Below are positions 12,775-24,154 of a DNA stretch of 64,000 bases, one piece after another. Within the stretch, counting starts at the first letter, position 1; each line of letters starts with the position of its first letter. The position numbers and the translations under genes are program-made. The DNA is from Pyrenopolyporus hunteri. Lineage: Eukaryota; Ascomycota; Sordariomycetes; Xylariales; Hypoxylaceae. The stretch is taken from contig CADCXC010000037.1 of assembly GCA_902806595.1 (NCBI GenBank), positions 1,736,001-1,800,000 on the forward strand. Direction: 5' to 3'. The notes beneath the pieces are model-generated. The model worked only from the letters and a program-made list of their open reading frames with translations. It made no database searches and was not told where the DNA came from.

Positions 12775-13708
12775 TCACAAACCGAACCATTCCTCACTAG
12801 CTGTCAGGTTAGCCGGTACGCTGTGCCCCACGCCCTGTGCGTAAATGCCCTGGACGAAGTCGCCGTAGTTACTCGTCGTATATCCCTGCTTGGGGTAATT
12901 CTGCACGGTGCTTGTGGGGTCTTGGGTCACGTTGAAGACGGCAGTCCACTGCTTGATCTCCTCCTGGTAGTTCTGCGGTGCCAACGTGCTATCGACGCTG
13001 CCGTGCCAAATCTGCATCTTCGGCCTCGGTCCGTTATATCCAGGGTACATGTCCAGAACTACCTGCTTCCACTTCTCGGGCGTGGCTCGAGACTGCCCGC
13101 CGCTGCACGTGTTGTTCCACTGATCGACGCCGCCGGACGAGCTTACGAAGCAGCCGGCCGCCACGCCGCTGTACAGGGACACGGCTTTGATGAGCTCCGG
13201 GTACGTAGCGGCAAGCACGTTCGACATCATAGCCCCGCTGCTTCCGCCGGTTACGTAGACCCGTTCGGGGTCGGCCTTGTACTGGGAAATCGCGTACAGG
13301 ATCATATTAGCGATGGCTTGGGAGTCGCCGCCGCCGAGGTGCGACAGAGACCGCTTGGACGATACGTCCCAACAGGTGCCACCGTTGGGAGAGGATGGCC
13401 AGACGGTGATGTAGCCCTTCTTGTCGGATCCCTGGCGCCACGGAATCGCATTGTTCTGGAAGTACTGTTGCGCAGACGACTGGCACGAGTGGATGACGAC
13501 TACGAGCGGCGGGTTCTCGACCACGTTGTCCGGCACATAGATGTACCTGTCCGCCTATTAGAGTGATAGGAACGAGGATGGAAAAGGAAGAGCCTTACAT
13601 TTGCGCCTTGGATGTTGCATTATTATTATAGTTCGGGACCTGCGTAAGCGAGGCCGCCGTGGCCGTGCTGGCCATAAGGCTCGCCGAGATGAGCGTGGAG
13701 AACAACAT
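12775..13708 (-). CDS. Secreted carbohydrate esterase family 1-type esterase (acetyl xylan / feruloyl)
   Basis: Extracellular serine esterase removing acetyl or feruloyl groups from xylan. Coding parts (minus) are 13599-13708 and 12775-13546 with a 52-nt intron (13547-13598). The acceptor is the CAG before GTACATC, which alone restores the AQMYIYVPDN reading. I start at 13708, where the ATG is followed by a clear signal peptide (MLFSTLISASLMASTATAA); a further-upstream in-frame start would put basic residues first. Product 293 residues. Catalytic residues visible are Ser in GGSSG (about 139), Asp in HGSVDSTL (about 222) and His in GVGHSVP (about 278). VVVIHSCQSSAQQY and GGTCWDV are family blocks. 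No cellulose-binding module is present. Acetyl xylan esterase is my first choice, feruloyl esterase the alternative. Confidence 0.92.
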
Positions 13709-15136
13709 TATCCTTCGATTGAAACAAGAGACGACAGCTACGAAAAGAAAGGGCAAGATCGGTCTTCTAGATTTCACAACCAAACTCTACCTCGGGCACG
13801 TAGCAGGCAACGAAATACCTACCTATATATAAGAGCCGGCAAATCTTCCCCTATCGTGACGAAAGGCCCTAGCAATAACAAGCTTTTTCTCCGTCTCGCT
13901 TCCCCGCATCCTTCAAATTGCCATTAGATCTGCAGCGCCTACCATCTATCGCCACCAAGTCGAAGGACATATTATATGTTACATATCGTCAGATGGGGAC
14001 AGGGTAAAGGAAAGCTCCTAACCCGGGGTAGCATCTATCCAATACCTAGGGAGAAAGGGGAGGCCAATTTCCCAAAGGGGGAAATTAGGCGTATATGACT
14101 ATTACGGCGGCGGAAATATCAGAACGTGGCGATCGCTGATGCAAATTGCCGTTTATACAAGCTTTTAAGATCGGCCTGGCTACCCCTACCTATCTCCTTC
14201 CAAGTCGGACTATCGGCTAAAATTGCGGCCTACGATCCTACTCCCGCGTTATTACGCGGGCGTTTTTCTTCTCCCTTCTCCCGCTAGGTTGGTAATTGGT
14301 GCGCGAGAGGGTATCTCTTGATTTCCTCCGTGCTGTTGGGGCATATGGCGGAGCGCTTGGATGGAATATTTACCGCAGAGCTTGAGTCCGTAAGCGTTAG
14401 CCCCTTTCACCCCTTTTGGCCGTTTTAGCTCCTTTTCTAGCTTTGAGCTATATTGGACTGTATCTAATATACAGTATATCAAATAGGCGCGCATTCTACA
14501 CTCGATGTAAATTAATCCGAAGCGCGAGCTATGAAGATACCGACATATAGGTGCATGTTATAGCTTCAGCCTACATGTGGACCATGCAAATTGCTTGCAT
14601 GTTGAGTTAAGCTTTGGCTAAAACCCATTAACTGGAAGCATGCTAAGGACCAGCTTGAGTACCTGTTCTTATATATGCCTATAGATGGAAACCTCACCTA
14701 CCTAGGGATATAGGTACAGTACGCCATGCTTCTAGCATATACGCAATCAAGCGTGCCTATATCTAGCTGCACTCGGAGTTTACCTAAGTCGTTCTGTACG
14801 AAGCTATTAATGCTGCGCCTGTCCAGGGTATTATTATAGTTTATAACATAGTATTCCACTTATACTTTCGAGTATCCCTTCTTAAGGATCGGCCGAACCA
14901 TCCGTAACGTCGTTATGTTCACCCAATATAAGTCCTTAGGATAAGGAGAAGAAAGAACAGGAACGAAGAAGAAATCAAAGTGAAAACGAGTAATTAGGAT
15001 AATACGCGAGTTATCATTGTTCTCTGACGACTGATCTATGAGGAACGAAGACGTACTAAGTACAAGCCCCTACCCAAGTAGCAAGGTATAGAATTGACGG
15101 GAAATCCCAGTATTTCAGATAATCTAACTAAGGGGT
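13709..15136. other. Intergenic spacer, no gene seen
   Basis: About 1.4 kb: promoter of the esterase and 3' side of the CCCH gene. Small ORFs such as 14252-14494 have no recognisable domain. A few CCTACCTAGG elements occur (around 14700). A purine-rich stretch lies at 14940-14980. Confidence 0.55.
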
Positions 15137-16837
15137 TCATGACGGCCGTTTATGTGACGCCTTCTTCGTAAGGCTGGCGTTGCGGAACTTGGTTCCGGGT
15201 GGGTGACCACCGACCTGGAACTTACAAATCGAGTTCTCGCAAAGACCATTCCGAATGGTAGGGCACTATAATCAGTCAGTATGCTACCCCCATTTTTTTT
15301 TTCTGATTTGTCGAAACTCACGTTATGACCATATATGCACTTCTTGTCCTTGCAATTTTGGCCTCTTGCACACGGGTTCAAGCGCGCAAGGTATGCAATG
15401 CACTTCTTCTCCTCATTTGTTGCCTCGTAGTTGTGGATAGACATGCATTTATCCCCTCTAGTGCAACGGCCTCTCAAATAATAGGGATAGCATAATCGGT
15501 TGTTGTCCTTAAATAGTTTTATACGATCTAACGTCGGCCGGTAGACTTTCAAGAGCGGGTCTATGCCACGCGGTCCTGGGTTCCACGCAGGTGCGGTCGG
15601 GTTGCTATGTTGAACCGACGCAACCGCTTTCTCAGTCATGGTGGGTGGTGCCACCTGCGGCGGTGGGCTCGCTCCCGCCCGGGCAACAGCTGCATATGAG
15701 GCGCCTCCGGGTTGGTTCGCCAAGGCTGTTGGCTGTGGTAGTAGCGATTGGCTCTCAGATGGTTCCGCGCAGCGTTTCTCTCGTCGAAAAACCTTGGAGA
15801 ACCTAACGAGTTCAATCTCCGTAGCAATAATTTCCGGAACGCTAGGAGGTCCTTCGAGGATGACGAGACGCCTTTTCGTCTCCTCATCTTCGGCGAGGTC
15901 GACTAAGAATGGTAAATAAATGGGATCACGGGAGATCCCAAGAATTACCTTCTGACAGTTGAAATTGCGAAGATGGAATCGCGCCGGTTCTATTTAGGCA
16001 ATTAGACAAGCGACTTGAGGCGATAGAAGCCAACGTATAGGGAGAACTTTACCTAGTATCTTCGTGTTGGTGCGCTCCTCACCAGTCCCTACGTCAGTAA
16101 AGTCGAAGCCCGGCTCAGCTTGGTTAAAGCCAGCTATGAAGTGACGGATTGTGGTCTCCGGAAATACAGAACCATCATGTTCCATAGTCTTGCTGAGGCC
16201 AGAAACATCGGCAACGACCTTAACTAGGATCGCTACCGAGCCATCAATACAGCCGTAAAACTTGTCGCCTATGGCCGTCCGAAGATCCTTGGCTGCCTTT
16301 ATACCTCCCTCGAGGCCTTGTTTGACAAGAGAGTCCTTAAACTTTAGACCAAGGCTAGTCAATATATTACAACAACAAGGATGGATTTTGGCGGGGACTT
16401 ACAAGGACAGTGTCTCCATCGATAATGAATATGATGTATGGGTTACGTGCCTGGAAGGGTTATTTAGTTACGCCACGTCCCGGGGAGAGTGTTAGGGTCA
16501 GGTATAATACCGGAACGTAACCCAGGATAGCTTCCGCCTCACCCAGACGTTTCTGGAGATTGCTGCTAGTTATCTGGGAGTTTGTGAGGTCCCTGCCCAG
16601 ATTACGCAGCTTCTGTTCAAGACCTCTGATCTCTGCGAGGTAGTGCGAGTCGCGACGCTTGGCGAAGGACACCAAGTCCTAGACATGGGAGGCGAATTAA
16701 TAACGTGGAATGACTTGATGAATCCGCAGATGGGATAACTAATAACCCACCTTCACGAAAGCTTCCTGCTGCGCTTGATGGGCTTGATAGCGAGGAAGAA
16801 AGTCAATAATACTTTCGGGTTCCTTAGGTGGATTCAT
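15137..16837 (-). CDS. CCCH zinc-finger protein of the fungal DUF7923-like type
   Basis: Six coding parts (minus): 16751-16837, 16511-16678, 16403-16450, 16053-16341, 15322-15989 and 15137-15265, all with GT-AG borders, giving 462 residues. The N-terminus is a probable coiled coil (FLPRYQAHQAQQEAFVKDLV, then a heptad-like region). It leads into a domain with the blocks ARNPYIIFIIDGDTVLF, LVKQGLEGGIKAAKDL and FHLRNFNCQKVILGISRDPIYLPFL, ending in RLVILEGPP. The C-terminal part has CCCH fingers: C-x8-C-x5-C-x3-H (CYPYYLRGRC...), C-x5-C-x4-C-x3-H (CARGQNC...) and C-x7-C-x4-C-x6-H. The third finger only appears when the 56-nt last intron (15266-15321) is removed. The layout suits RNA binding, but no target can be inferred. 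The family name is from memory; the fingers are seen directly. Confidence 0.88.
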
Positions 16838-19800
16838 TTTGACAAATTCAATAAGGACTGGTTACGTTGATGCCTAATTTAAAGTAGGATAAATTTATGT
16901 GCAGTTCATGTTTGGAAAGAAAGTGGTGATAAAGGGAAATTATCACGGTTATGATGGTAGAAGGAAAAGTGTACTATGGTCCATGGTAGAAGGAAGTATG
17001 TTGGTAGAGAAAGCCGTAGTGGTAGAAAAATTATGGTGGTATGTGCGTAGGTATAAAAAGGCATGATGGAGGCAATCGATGTTTGCCGGGTCGGTGACGA
17101 AATTCAGGGACGGGAAGCTCTTTCCAGTGAAGCGTTGTTTGCTTAATGTCGACGAGGAGGTCGCGAGGTAGACTTGGTTGCTACCTGCTACGGCTTCTAG
17201 TTAACCCCCACTCCCCGTAGTTTCTAGGAGACGGCCATTAGGTATAAATTTTCAACCTAAACTTCCATACCTAGGTAGGTAGTTACGCCGGGATTTTTAC
17301 GTATGGCCAGCCATCGAGTGGCTTAACGCTACGGAAGTCAAGTGAAGACGAAGTAGGTAAGTAGCTATTATAAAGAATAGCATCAACGAACCTACCTACC
17401 ACCCATGATTATGAGCCTTTCTGGTTTAAATTACTTGCTATGAAAACATACCTCGTTAAATATGTTTAGGCCTCAACATGAATAGAGTTAATACAAGGTT
17501 AGGTAGGTACCTAGTCAGTTAAGGAGTGTATATATATAAACCTAGGTAGGTAAGTACCTGGTAGGCATTCTCGATATCAAAATAAAGTGGATCGTCACCC
17601 TTCAGCTGGTTCAGCTGGCTCTCCCCTGTTCCTGCCGCTGGTGCAACGACCCCGAGAATCCGGGGAAGTAGCCCCACCAAGAAGCGCTAAATGTCTTAGC
17701 TACAGGGGTAAATTCGAGCACCCCCACCCCACCGTCTTAGCTGTATTTCCGTCAGGCTGACAGCCCTATATACCTATCTAGCTCGCCCAGCTACTACCTT
17801 CTAAGTTGGGTGGTACGCAGGTCTTGCATTTAAGCTCTACCGAACCATAAAGGTGTAAGATGCCATATACTGCGTAGCCCCTTATATTTTATGAAAAAAC
17901 TTAATGGGCTTAGTGTGTCCCATTCTAAATATTAATAATCAGTCTCCTGTAATCCGTGTAGTTAAATCGGGTTGGGGTTTATGACGAATCTTACCTAGAG
18001 CCAGTTCTCGTCGACATTAATGCCACAAAGGTTAATTATAGATAATGACGTATGCCCCTGGCAACCAAGACTGATTTATCCAATTACCAGTTGAATATTG
18101 GCAAGCCAAGCGCATCTTCACAAGCGAATTATCAATCACTTATATACTAACATCAAAGTACGACAATTAAAATTGCAGTGTTACAAAGTGTATATAGCAA
18201 ACTACAAAGGAAACCCACTATTGCCCGCCCCGCCAATATCTAGTTTCCCTACTTCCCCATCCGTCCCTACATTACCTAGCCCCGCAACGCCCGGCAGGCT
18301 TCCCGGGGCGGCTGAGGTTACCCTTGACACTTTCTTGACGGTAATTCAACGTTTCTAGTGGTTTCTTTAAAATTCTTTATTATTTTAAGCTTTTTCACAA
18401 TCAACATGTCATGCATATCTTAGTATTCCAGTATTAAAAGCCTATAACTTCGAATTCCTTCTAACTTGAGTCATCCGGTTTCCATGTCAGGGAGACAAGT
18501 CGTATAGATCCTAATGATATAGGCGTTAGATCAATTGGCGTTAAAATATAACTATCGACGCCATGGGGAATAGCTTACGTATCTTTGAATTGAAAGAGTC
18601 ATTGCCTTGAGTCATATGGAGTGGTACACCGGGCGTCTATGCTCATAACCGCAAAGAACAAATATACAAACAATAGAAAAGCTAAAGGGAGGAACGGGAC
18701 GGGAGGGCACTAAAACCAGGATAGCGAAACATCTTACCTCATTTACTTGAATAGTCGCCCGGGCATAAGGTACCCGTTTACAGAAGTGCCATACAGGCTA
18801 TTTCCAGCTAACTGTAGGGTAATCCGATACCCCCATAAGTAAATAGGCAGTGGATACAGCTTGTCACTTGCTTTAGTATAGTAAATGTAATATCGCGCCT
18901 AATGCTCAGACTATGAAATAGAAGGGCCAATTCAACGATACGTTGGACAGTATATCGCCTACCTAGGAGAGGGCCTAACGCATCCTCGCCATAGGAAAGC
19001 CGGGTCCTTCAACCCCTGTCAAGTAATACCTTCCAAAGAGAAAATAATATCTCAGCTATTCTACTCCTACCACGTTAGGTAGGAGATAGCTACCTCCCTA
19101 CCCCTTGCCATCATACATGCGCATCAGCGACGCCCGTACCGCGTCCAATAACAACACAACAGCGTGGAAAACCGGTCTGCAATCACACTCCCCCCCCAAC
19201 GGACATAACAGCTCCCTCGGCAACTCCTTCCCCTACCCTTCCCTCGCTGACCATCCGCCTCACCTCATCCAACTCGGGGCCATGCCGCGAGTCCTGATGC
19301 CACGGATGGTCAACTGATCTTGGTACCTTATCTACCTTCGTACTTGGCAGGCACATACGGCATCCATCTACACGTGGCTACGTACCTAGGCGGGTAGGTA
19401 GGTACGTGATCTAAGCTGCGTCGGGTATAGAGCGCGGGCGAAAGGGAAGACTAGGTAGGTATGTGTACCTATGTGTTTAGGTATGTATGCAGAAAGGGAG
19501 AAGTTCGCCTTAGACATCGTCAACATGACCGAAACCGTGAGAGCATCCCCCCTTTCTCTACGATGTGGTATTTGGTGGCTGTATCCTGCATGTCCTGCTA
19601 CCTCGTATACGTATCTCCTGCCTATTAAATGGATGAGTCTCGTTAATAGGTAGGTGTAGGTGTAGGTGTAGATAGATACACACATGTCTGCTAAACCCGA
19701 TAACCTGCTTTAGAATGCTTCGCCTATACGACCAGTCGTCGACCTCTGTATGTAGTATCTTCCAGGTATGTAACCCAACCCACACCGAAACTCATCATAC

Positions 19801-20374
19801 CCATTTGAAGCGTACCTATTTACCTACCTGGTAGGTAAGTACTTAACTTAACCGTACGATTCGAGAAGAGCTTCATATCGCCTTTACACGTCTCCCACGT
19901 AATCGCGACCTAAACGCTACCTATACGTCTAGCGACCGATTAGTATACGCATCCAGCGCGAAAAGACGTCAACAAATGTCATCGTCCAAGAATTCACCCG
20001 TCCGATTTCCTGTTTCGGTCGAGCGTACTCTCGTTTATGTGCAGCATACAGCACACAGCGCGGGAGCTTAAAGCCGCCGTCGGACATAACAGCAGCACTA
20101 ATAACTTTCGGACTTAAAAAGCCATTCATACGCTAATCTGTCAAGGACATCAGCTTAGGCCCGGCTAGCGTGCTTAGAAGGGGGGGTTACTTATACGGTC
20201 GACTACGCACACTTTGATTCCCTTGGGTATTCAAACTGCAAAGAAGAAGAAACCGGGATATCATTCACGACCCCCGAACCGCTTATTTGTATACAAAACG
20301 CCTAGTTTCTTCATAAATTTAATTCCGTTCCATATCATCTCATGTCATTCAATATCATTCATCAACCGACTCGT
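16838..20374. other. 3.5-kb gene-poor stretch
   Basis: No gene supported. Nearest the CCCH gene (its 5' side) are four copies of TGGTAGA at 16955, 16984, 17002 and 17020. TAGG/CCTA tracts occur at about 17268-17282, 17508-17520, 17545-17560, 19387-19404 and 19815-19835. ORFs at 18098-18358 (TTG start) and 19105-19317 show no domain. The DNA is mixed in base composition, not strongly AT-rich, so I do not see a heavily RIP-mutated transposon. Confidence 0.5.
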
Positions 20375-22858
20375 TCAGTAAGTAGGAAATTGGTTTAGTA
20401 TATTCCACAACGTGTCGTTCCCAAATTCACCGCCGAACTGCCATGCTGCCTGCTCGTCTCCGAAGGACCCGTCCGTTAAATTGGTGGCGAGGCTACCGCC
20501 GCCTGTCGCCGCTGTTGTTGTTGTTGTTGCTGCTGCCGCCGCCGCCGCCGTCGTCGTCGGGAAGGTCTCCGTCCAGGTTGTTGACGTCCCATCGGCAGTA
20601 GGAATAGCCGTCAGGTCATTATACGCGATGTCCCCCATAGGATACATGGGCATGATCGAGCTGAAGTCAAAATTAGTTGGCAACGTCCAATCCGTGTTCG
20701 CGAACATGTTCTCGGTGGCTGCGGAGGGCGGCGTTAAGCCGGTGCCTGAGCTAATACTTCCGTCCCTCTCCACCGCTGCCGTCGCCGTTGGCGGCAATGC
20801 CGACGAACTGCCGGTATTCGATACATTACTTGGGTTATGCGATGAGGGCTCTGATACGGAGTTAGGCGTCTGCATATCGGAAGAACTAGCAATTGTTCCG
20901 CTACCACTTGTAGAACTACCGCCTATTTCGCTAGTGCACTTGACCAAGCCGCACCCTACGGCCTTCTTGAAGCGGATATAAATAGCACGCAAGACACCCA
21001 AGGCAGCTTGGGCGAGCCGGTTGCGGGTGGCCATCTTTTCGAAGCGCTCGATTGCCCATTCGAAATGCTGCCGCGCCCCCGGCAACAAACTCGCATGCTC
21101 CTTTGGAAATAGAATGTATATGGAAGCTATCATTATAACGGCATCGAACGTGCCGAAGAAGAGAGTGAACGTCTTATGCTGTTGCGGCTTTAGGAGAGCA
21201 AAGTAGGTCTTCTGCGCTTCTAGCATTTCCAAGCTTGCTTTGAGCGCTTCGTGACGGCTGGTGGCCCGTGTAAAAACGTAGGGACGATGTAGCGCCATGA
21301 CGTTAAAGGATATGAGCTGGGGGAGTGTTGGTCGGACAAACGGTAGCCACCAGCACTCCGGAAGGTTATCGAACCGAGTATCCGGGTTTTCCATGCGGAA
21401 GGGTGGCGGAGTCCGGGCTTGAAGATCGAGTAGCTCTTGGTGAATCTTTTCGACCTTGGAAAAGTCCTTCGGAAACGGCCCTTCTTTCTCCAGGTCGAGG
21501 ATGTCTCGTAACGGTCGCATGACTTCCCAAGACCACATAGCTCGGGTTAAGGGCGTGGGTGGGTCATTCTCACCACGCGGTACTATAGGTGACTTCTTGG
21601 GATCCTTAGGAATGATCGAGTCAATCGGGAGGCTTCGGTTCATCAACCGGTAGTCTACGCTGGTGGGTCTTCCGAGTACGGCACCAGTGTGAAGGTCCCA
21701 GCCGAGGAGGTTCATCCAGACTTTCCGGCGGCTCTGAGCCGTCCACATCTTCTCTAAAGCTTCCTCCGTAGAGTCCTCCGGGCTCGGTTGAGGATCCATC
21801 TGGTCTCGATGTAGGCCAATCTCTTGCGCGTCCCGGATACTGGTGCCTACCTGATGCCACTGCCTGAAGGTTAGGATGGTAGAAAAGCCAAGGGCGATGA
21901 AGGTAACTCACAGCTTCGGTAACCATGCCGGTATACTTGAGGAAAGAAGCCCTCACCCAACCAGCCAATACAGTCATGATAGACATTTGACGCTTGCCTA
22001 AAAGTGATAATATAGAAATACCCGACTCGCTGTAGTCGAATGCTAGATCGTCAAAAGTCATATTGCTCGTATATTTCAACGACTCAAACGTCTCCTCGGT
22101 TCCTTCAGGGAGGTATAGGAGAGCAGAGGCTAGCATTTGGAAGACGAGAGCCGGAAAGGCCCTTAGCATTGAATCCAAAGCTTGTGGGCCTGAGGTGGAT
22201 AGGATGTTGAAGGGCGTACTATACCACTGGTCCATCAACTTATAATAGAGGGGCTCGTCGATGCTGAAATACTGCCAATTGATATCGCGGAAGTAGATGG
22301 CGGATAGCTTTTCAACATAAGTCCTAGCCGGCAGCAGGCGGACCAATGTTTTATATCGCTCGCGCATCCCAAAATTGTCGCCTTCAAATCTCTCAGACGG
22401 CATCCCTGTTAATGGTTCTCCATCGCCTTCGATCTTGCGCAGTATTCCGAGGGTTGTTGCACTGGTGGAGGCATAGCCGAAATCCGCGGTCTTGGAAGGC
22501 ACCTGGATGGTCTCGATGGTCTCGGGAGACCGGTCGGGGCCGTTCTGCGAAGAGCCCTTTCGATCGGGGCGTGCGAGGGGCGCCCCAGTCTCATATCGGC
22601 AAACCGTGGCTTTGTTCCGCGACACGCAATTCGTACAGGGCATCTTCCGGTCGCACTACAAGGACGGGTTAGGAAAACGGTGGGATCTATCTTGTTAGAT
22701 TGGCAGCGGGAGTCTCAGACCTTCTGCTTCCTTCTGTGACACTCGGTACAGCTGATGACGATCCTCCGGCGTTTGCGAGGAGGCGCTTTGCTATGAACCT
22801 CCTGGCCTGGCTTACCATCCATCTGGACGGCGCCCTCGGCCACTTCTGCAGCGGACAT
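20375..22858 (-). CDS. Zn2Cys6 transcription factor with fungal-specific effector domain
   Basis: Nuclear regulator of unknown target. Coding parts (minus) are 22721-22858, 21912-22655 and 20375-21859; the product is 788 residues. The ATG at 22858 begins MSAAEVAEGAV; a basic run RKRRR precedes the cluster CTECHRRKQK/CDRKMPCTNC with a final Cys eight residues on (C-x2-C-x6-C-x5-C-x2-C-x8-C), split by intron 1 (22656-22720). Intron 2 (21860-21911) splits the fungal-specific effector domain; after it comes WHQVGTSIRDAQEIGLHRD, the typical block of this domain, then RRKVWMNLLGWDLHTGAVLGRPTSVD. The C-terminal 200 residues are low-complexity Ser, Thr and Ala, including an Ala/Thr tract from GCC and GTT triplet repeats, probably an activation region. 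A GGAT-rich repeat lies just upstream. Confidence 0.9.
20508..20562. repeat. In-frame triplet repeat inside the Zn2Cys6 regulator
   Basis: GTT/GCT/GCC/GTC triplets on the plus strand, read on the minus strand as runs of Ala and Thr codons near the C-terminus of the regulator. Such tracts vary in length between strains by slippage; the frame stays open. Confidence 0.7.
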
Positions 22859-24154
22859 GGCGATGCGAATTGAAGGGGCCTGGAAGCTTGTTGTAGCAAT
22901 TATGATCCGACGACAGCTGTGGGCTGAGGGGGAAATTGAATGGCAAAATGTGATGGGATGGATGGGATGGAGGGATGGATAGATGGAAAGTTTGGTTCTG
23001 CTGTCACGGGGATTGCGCGGTGAGAATCGTACGTACGAACGGGGTCGGCATGTATGTATACCACACCCACCTATAGTATTGTACAGTACCTACCTAGGTA
23101 CCTACCTACCTGCCTGCCCTACGTACGTACCTACCTTACCAGGTAGAGCCTGTAGAGGGGCACGAAGGAATGCTCTTTACAACTTTACAATCCCTTATTT
23201 GCCCAGCAGCCATAGCAGTGGACAGGTACCTGCTTACCCTTTCCAACCAACGTTAGGTACCTACCGTGGTAGTAGAAAATACCTAAGAACGAGTCCCCGC
23301 TCCTCAAGGTGTGAGTGCAATTTGTATATAGCGGGAACCCCCACCATCTACCGCCCAGTATGGTCCTTGATACCTCTATCCCATGTAGGTACCTACTTCC
23401 TCTACATAGCAGGTGCCCACATACAATCTCCACACAAAATCACGGATTTTCCCCGCTAACACCGTTGTTTCCGTCGCTTATATAAGGTACCAAGTCGGAA
23501 CTAATTCGTTGACATCCAATAATGTTCCTAGGCGCATCATGATCAACGTAGCCTAGGAGGTCTAGGTCCGATCATATATACAGGTATGTATTTGCGGAAT
23601 CATTTTGAACTCAGTTTTTATATGTTACTAGCATCATAAGCTTACTATGAGCATGTATATATCAGCACAGTTAAGAAATGTTCTACATTAAGGGCACTGC
23701 CTGCCACCTCCCCTAATATAGGTACCTCTTTACCTACCTAGCTACATATCTACTACATTTATTTGATATCACATTCTCTTGGGCAATCGCGTGGCGGAAA
23801 GACACATATAAAACAGATAGACTGAAAAGACGTGTCTAAGTCTAGCTCGTGTTTCTACAACAACTCCGAACATATTTGCCTACTATACCTATTAAGTAGT
23901 TTTCAACCTCACGTACATCTTGAAACTCCGTCATAATGTGCCCGCGGCGAGTAAAACCGACAAATATCATTTGGTGACTTGTTGATTCTTTTTCATAGCC
24001 CGTTCCAATTTTTGGTCGACCGTGGTTCCCTCATAACGATGATAACGATGATAACGATAACGACTATATTGCGTAAAGCCAAAGAACTCCAGGCTCCGGG
24101 ACGAACATATCATCCATGCTTGATGTGAATCCGCTCGATGTGAGAACCCTCTTT
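22859..24154. other. Intergenic spacer rich in CCTA/TAGG tracts
   Basis: About 1.3 kb upstream of the second Zn2Cys6 regulator and downstream of OMP decarboxylase. GGAT-type tandem repeats lie at about 22950-22985, next to the regulator's 5' end. A long CCTACCTAGGTACCTACC tract lies at 23086-23142, with more around 23250 and 23390. The 158-residue ORF at 22983-23459 is made from these repeats and is not a gene. A GATAACGAT tandem sits at about 24030-24062. Confidence 0.55.
23086..23142. repeat. CCTA/TAGG tetranucleotide cluster
   Basis: One of the longest copies of the dispersed intergenic motif: tandem CCTA units around an ACCTAGGT palindrome, followed by GTACGTAC units. See also 10021-10046 and 56181-56222. 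Confidence 0.85.

Noticed and set aside
12823..13566. 247-codon plus-strand ORF
   Set aside because: Exactly antisense to the esterase exon, which has a full catalytic triad and signal peptide. The ORF has no domain and reflects high GC in third positions.
15197..15211. 5S rRNA-like GGGTGGGTGACCACC
   Set aside because: Only this 15-base stretch matches and it encodes part of the third CCCH finger (reverse strand); no surrounding 5S structure.
16838..20374. Decayed transposon
   Set aside because: No terminal repeats, no transposase or reverse transcriptase motif and no strong AT bias from RIP could be seen.
22983..23459. 158-codon ORF
   Set aside because: Made of the CCTA tetranucleotide repeat (Thr-Tyr-Leu-Pro-type translation); not a gene.
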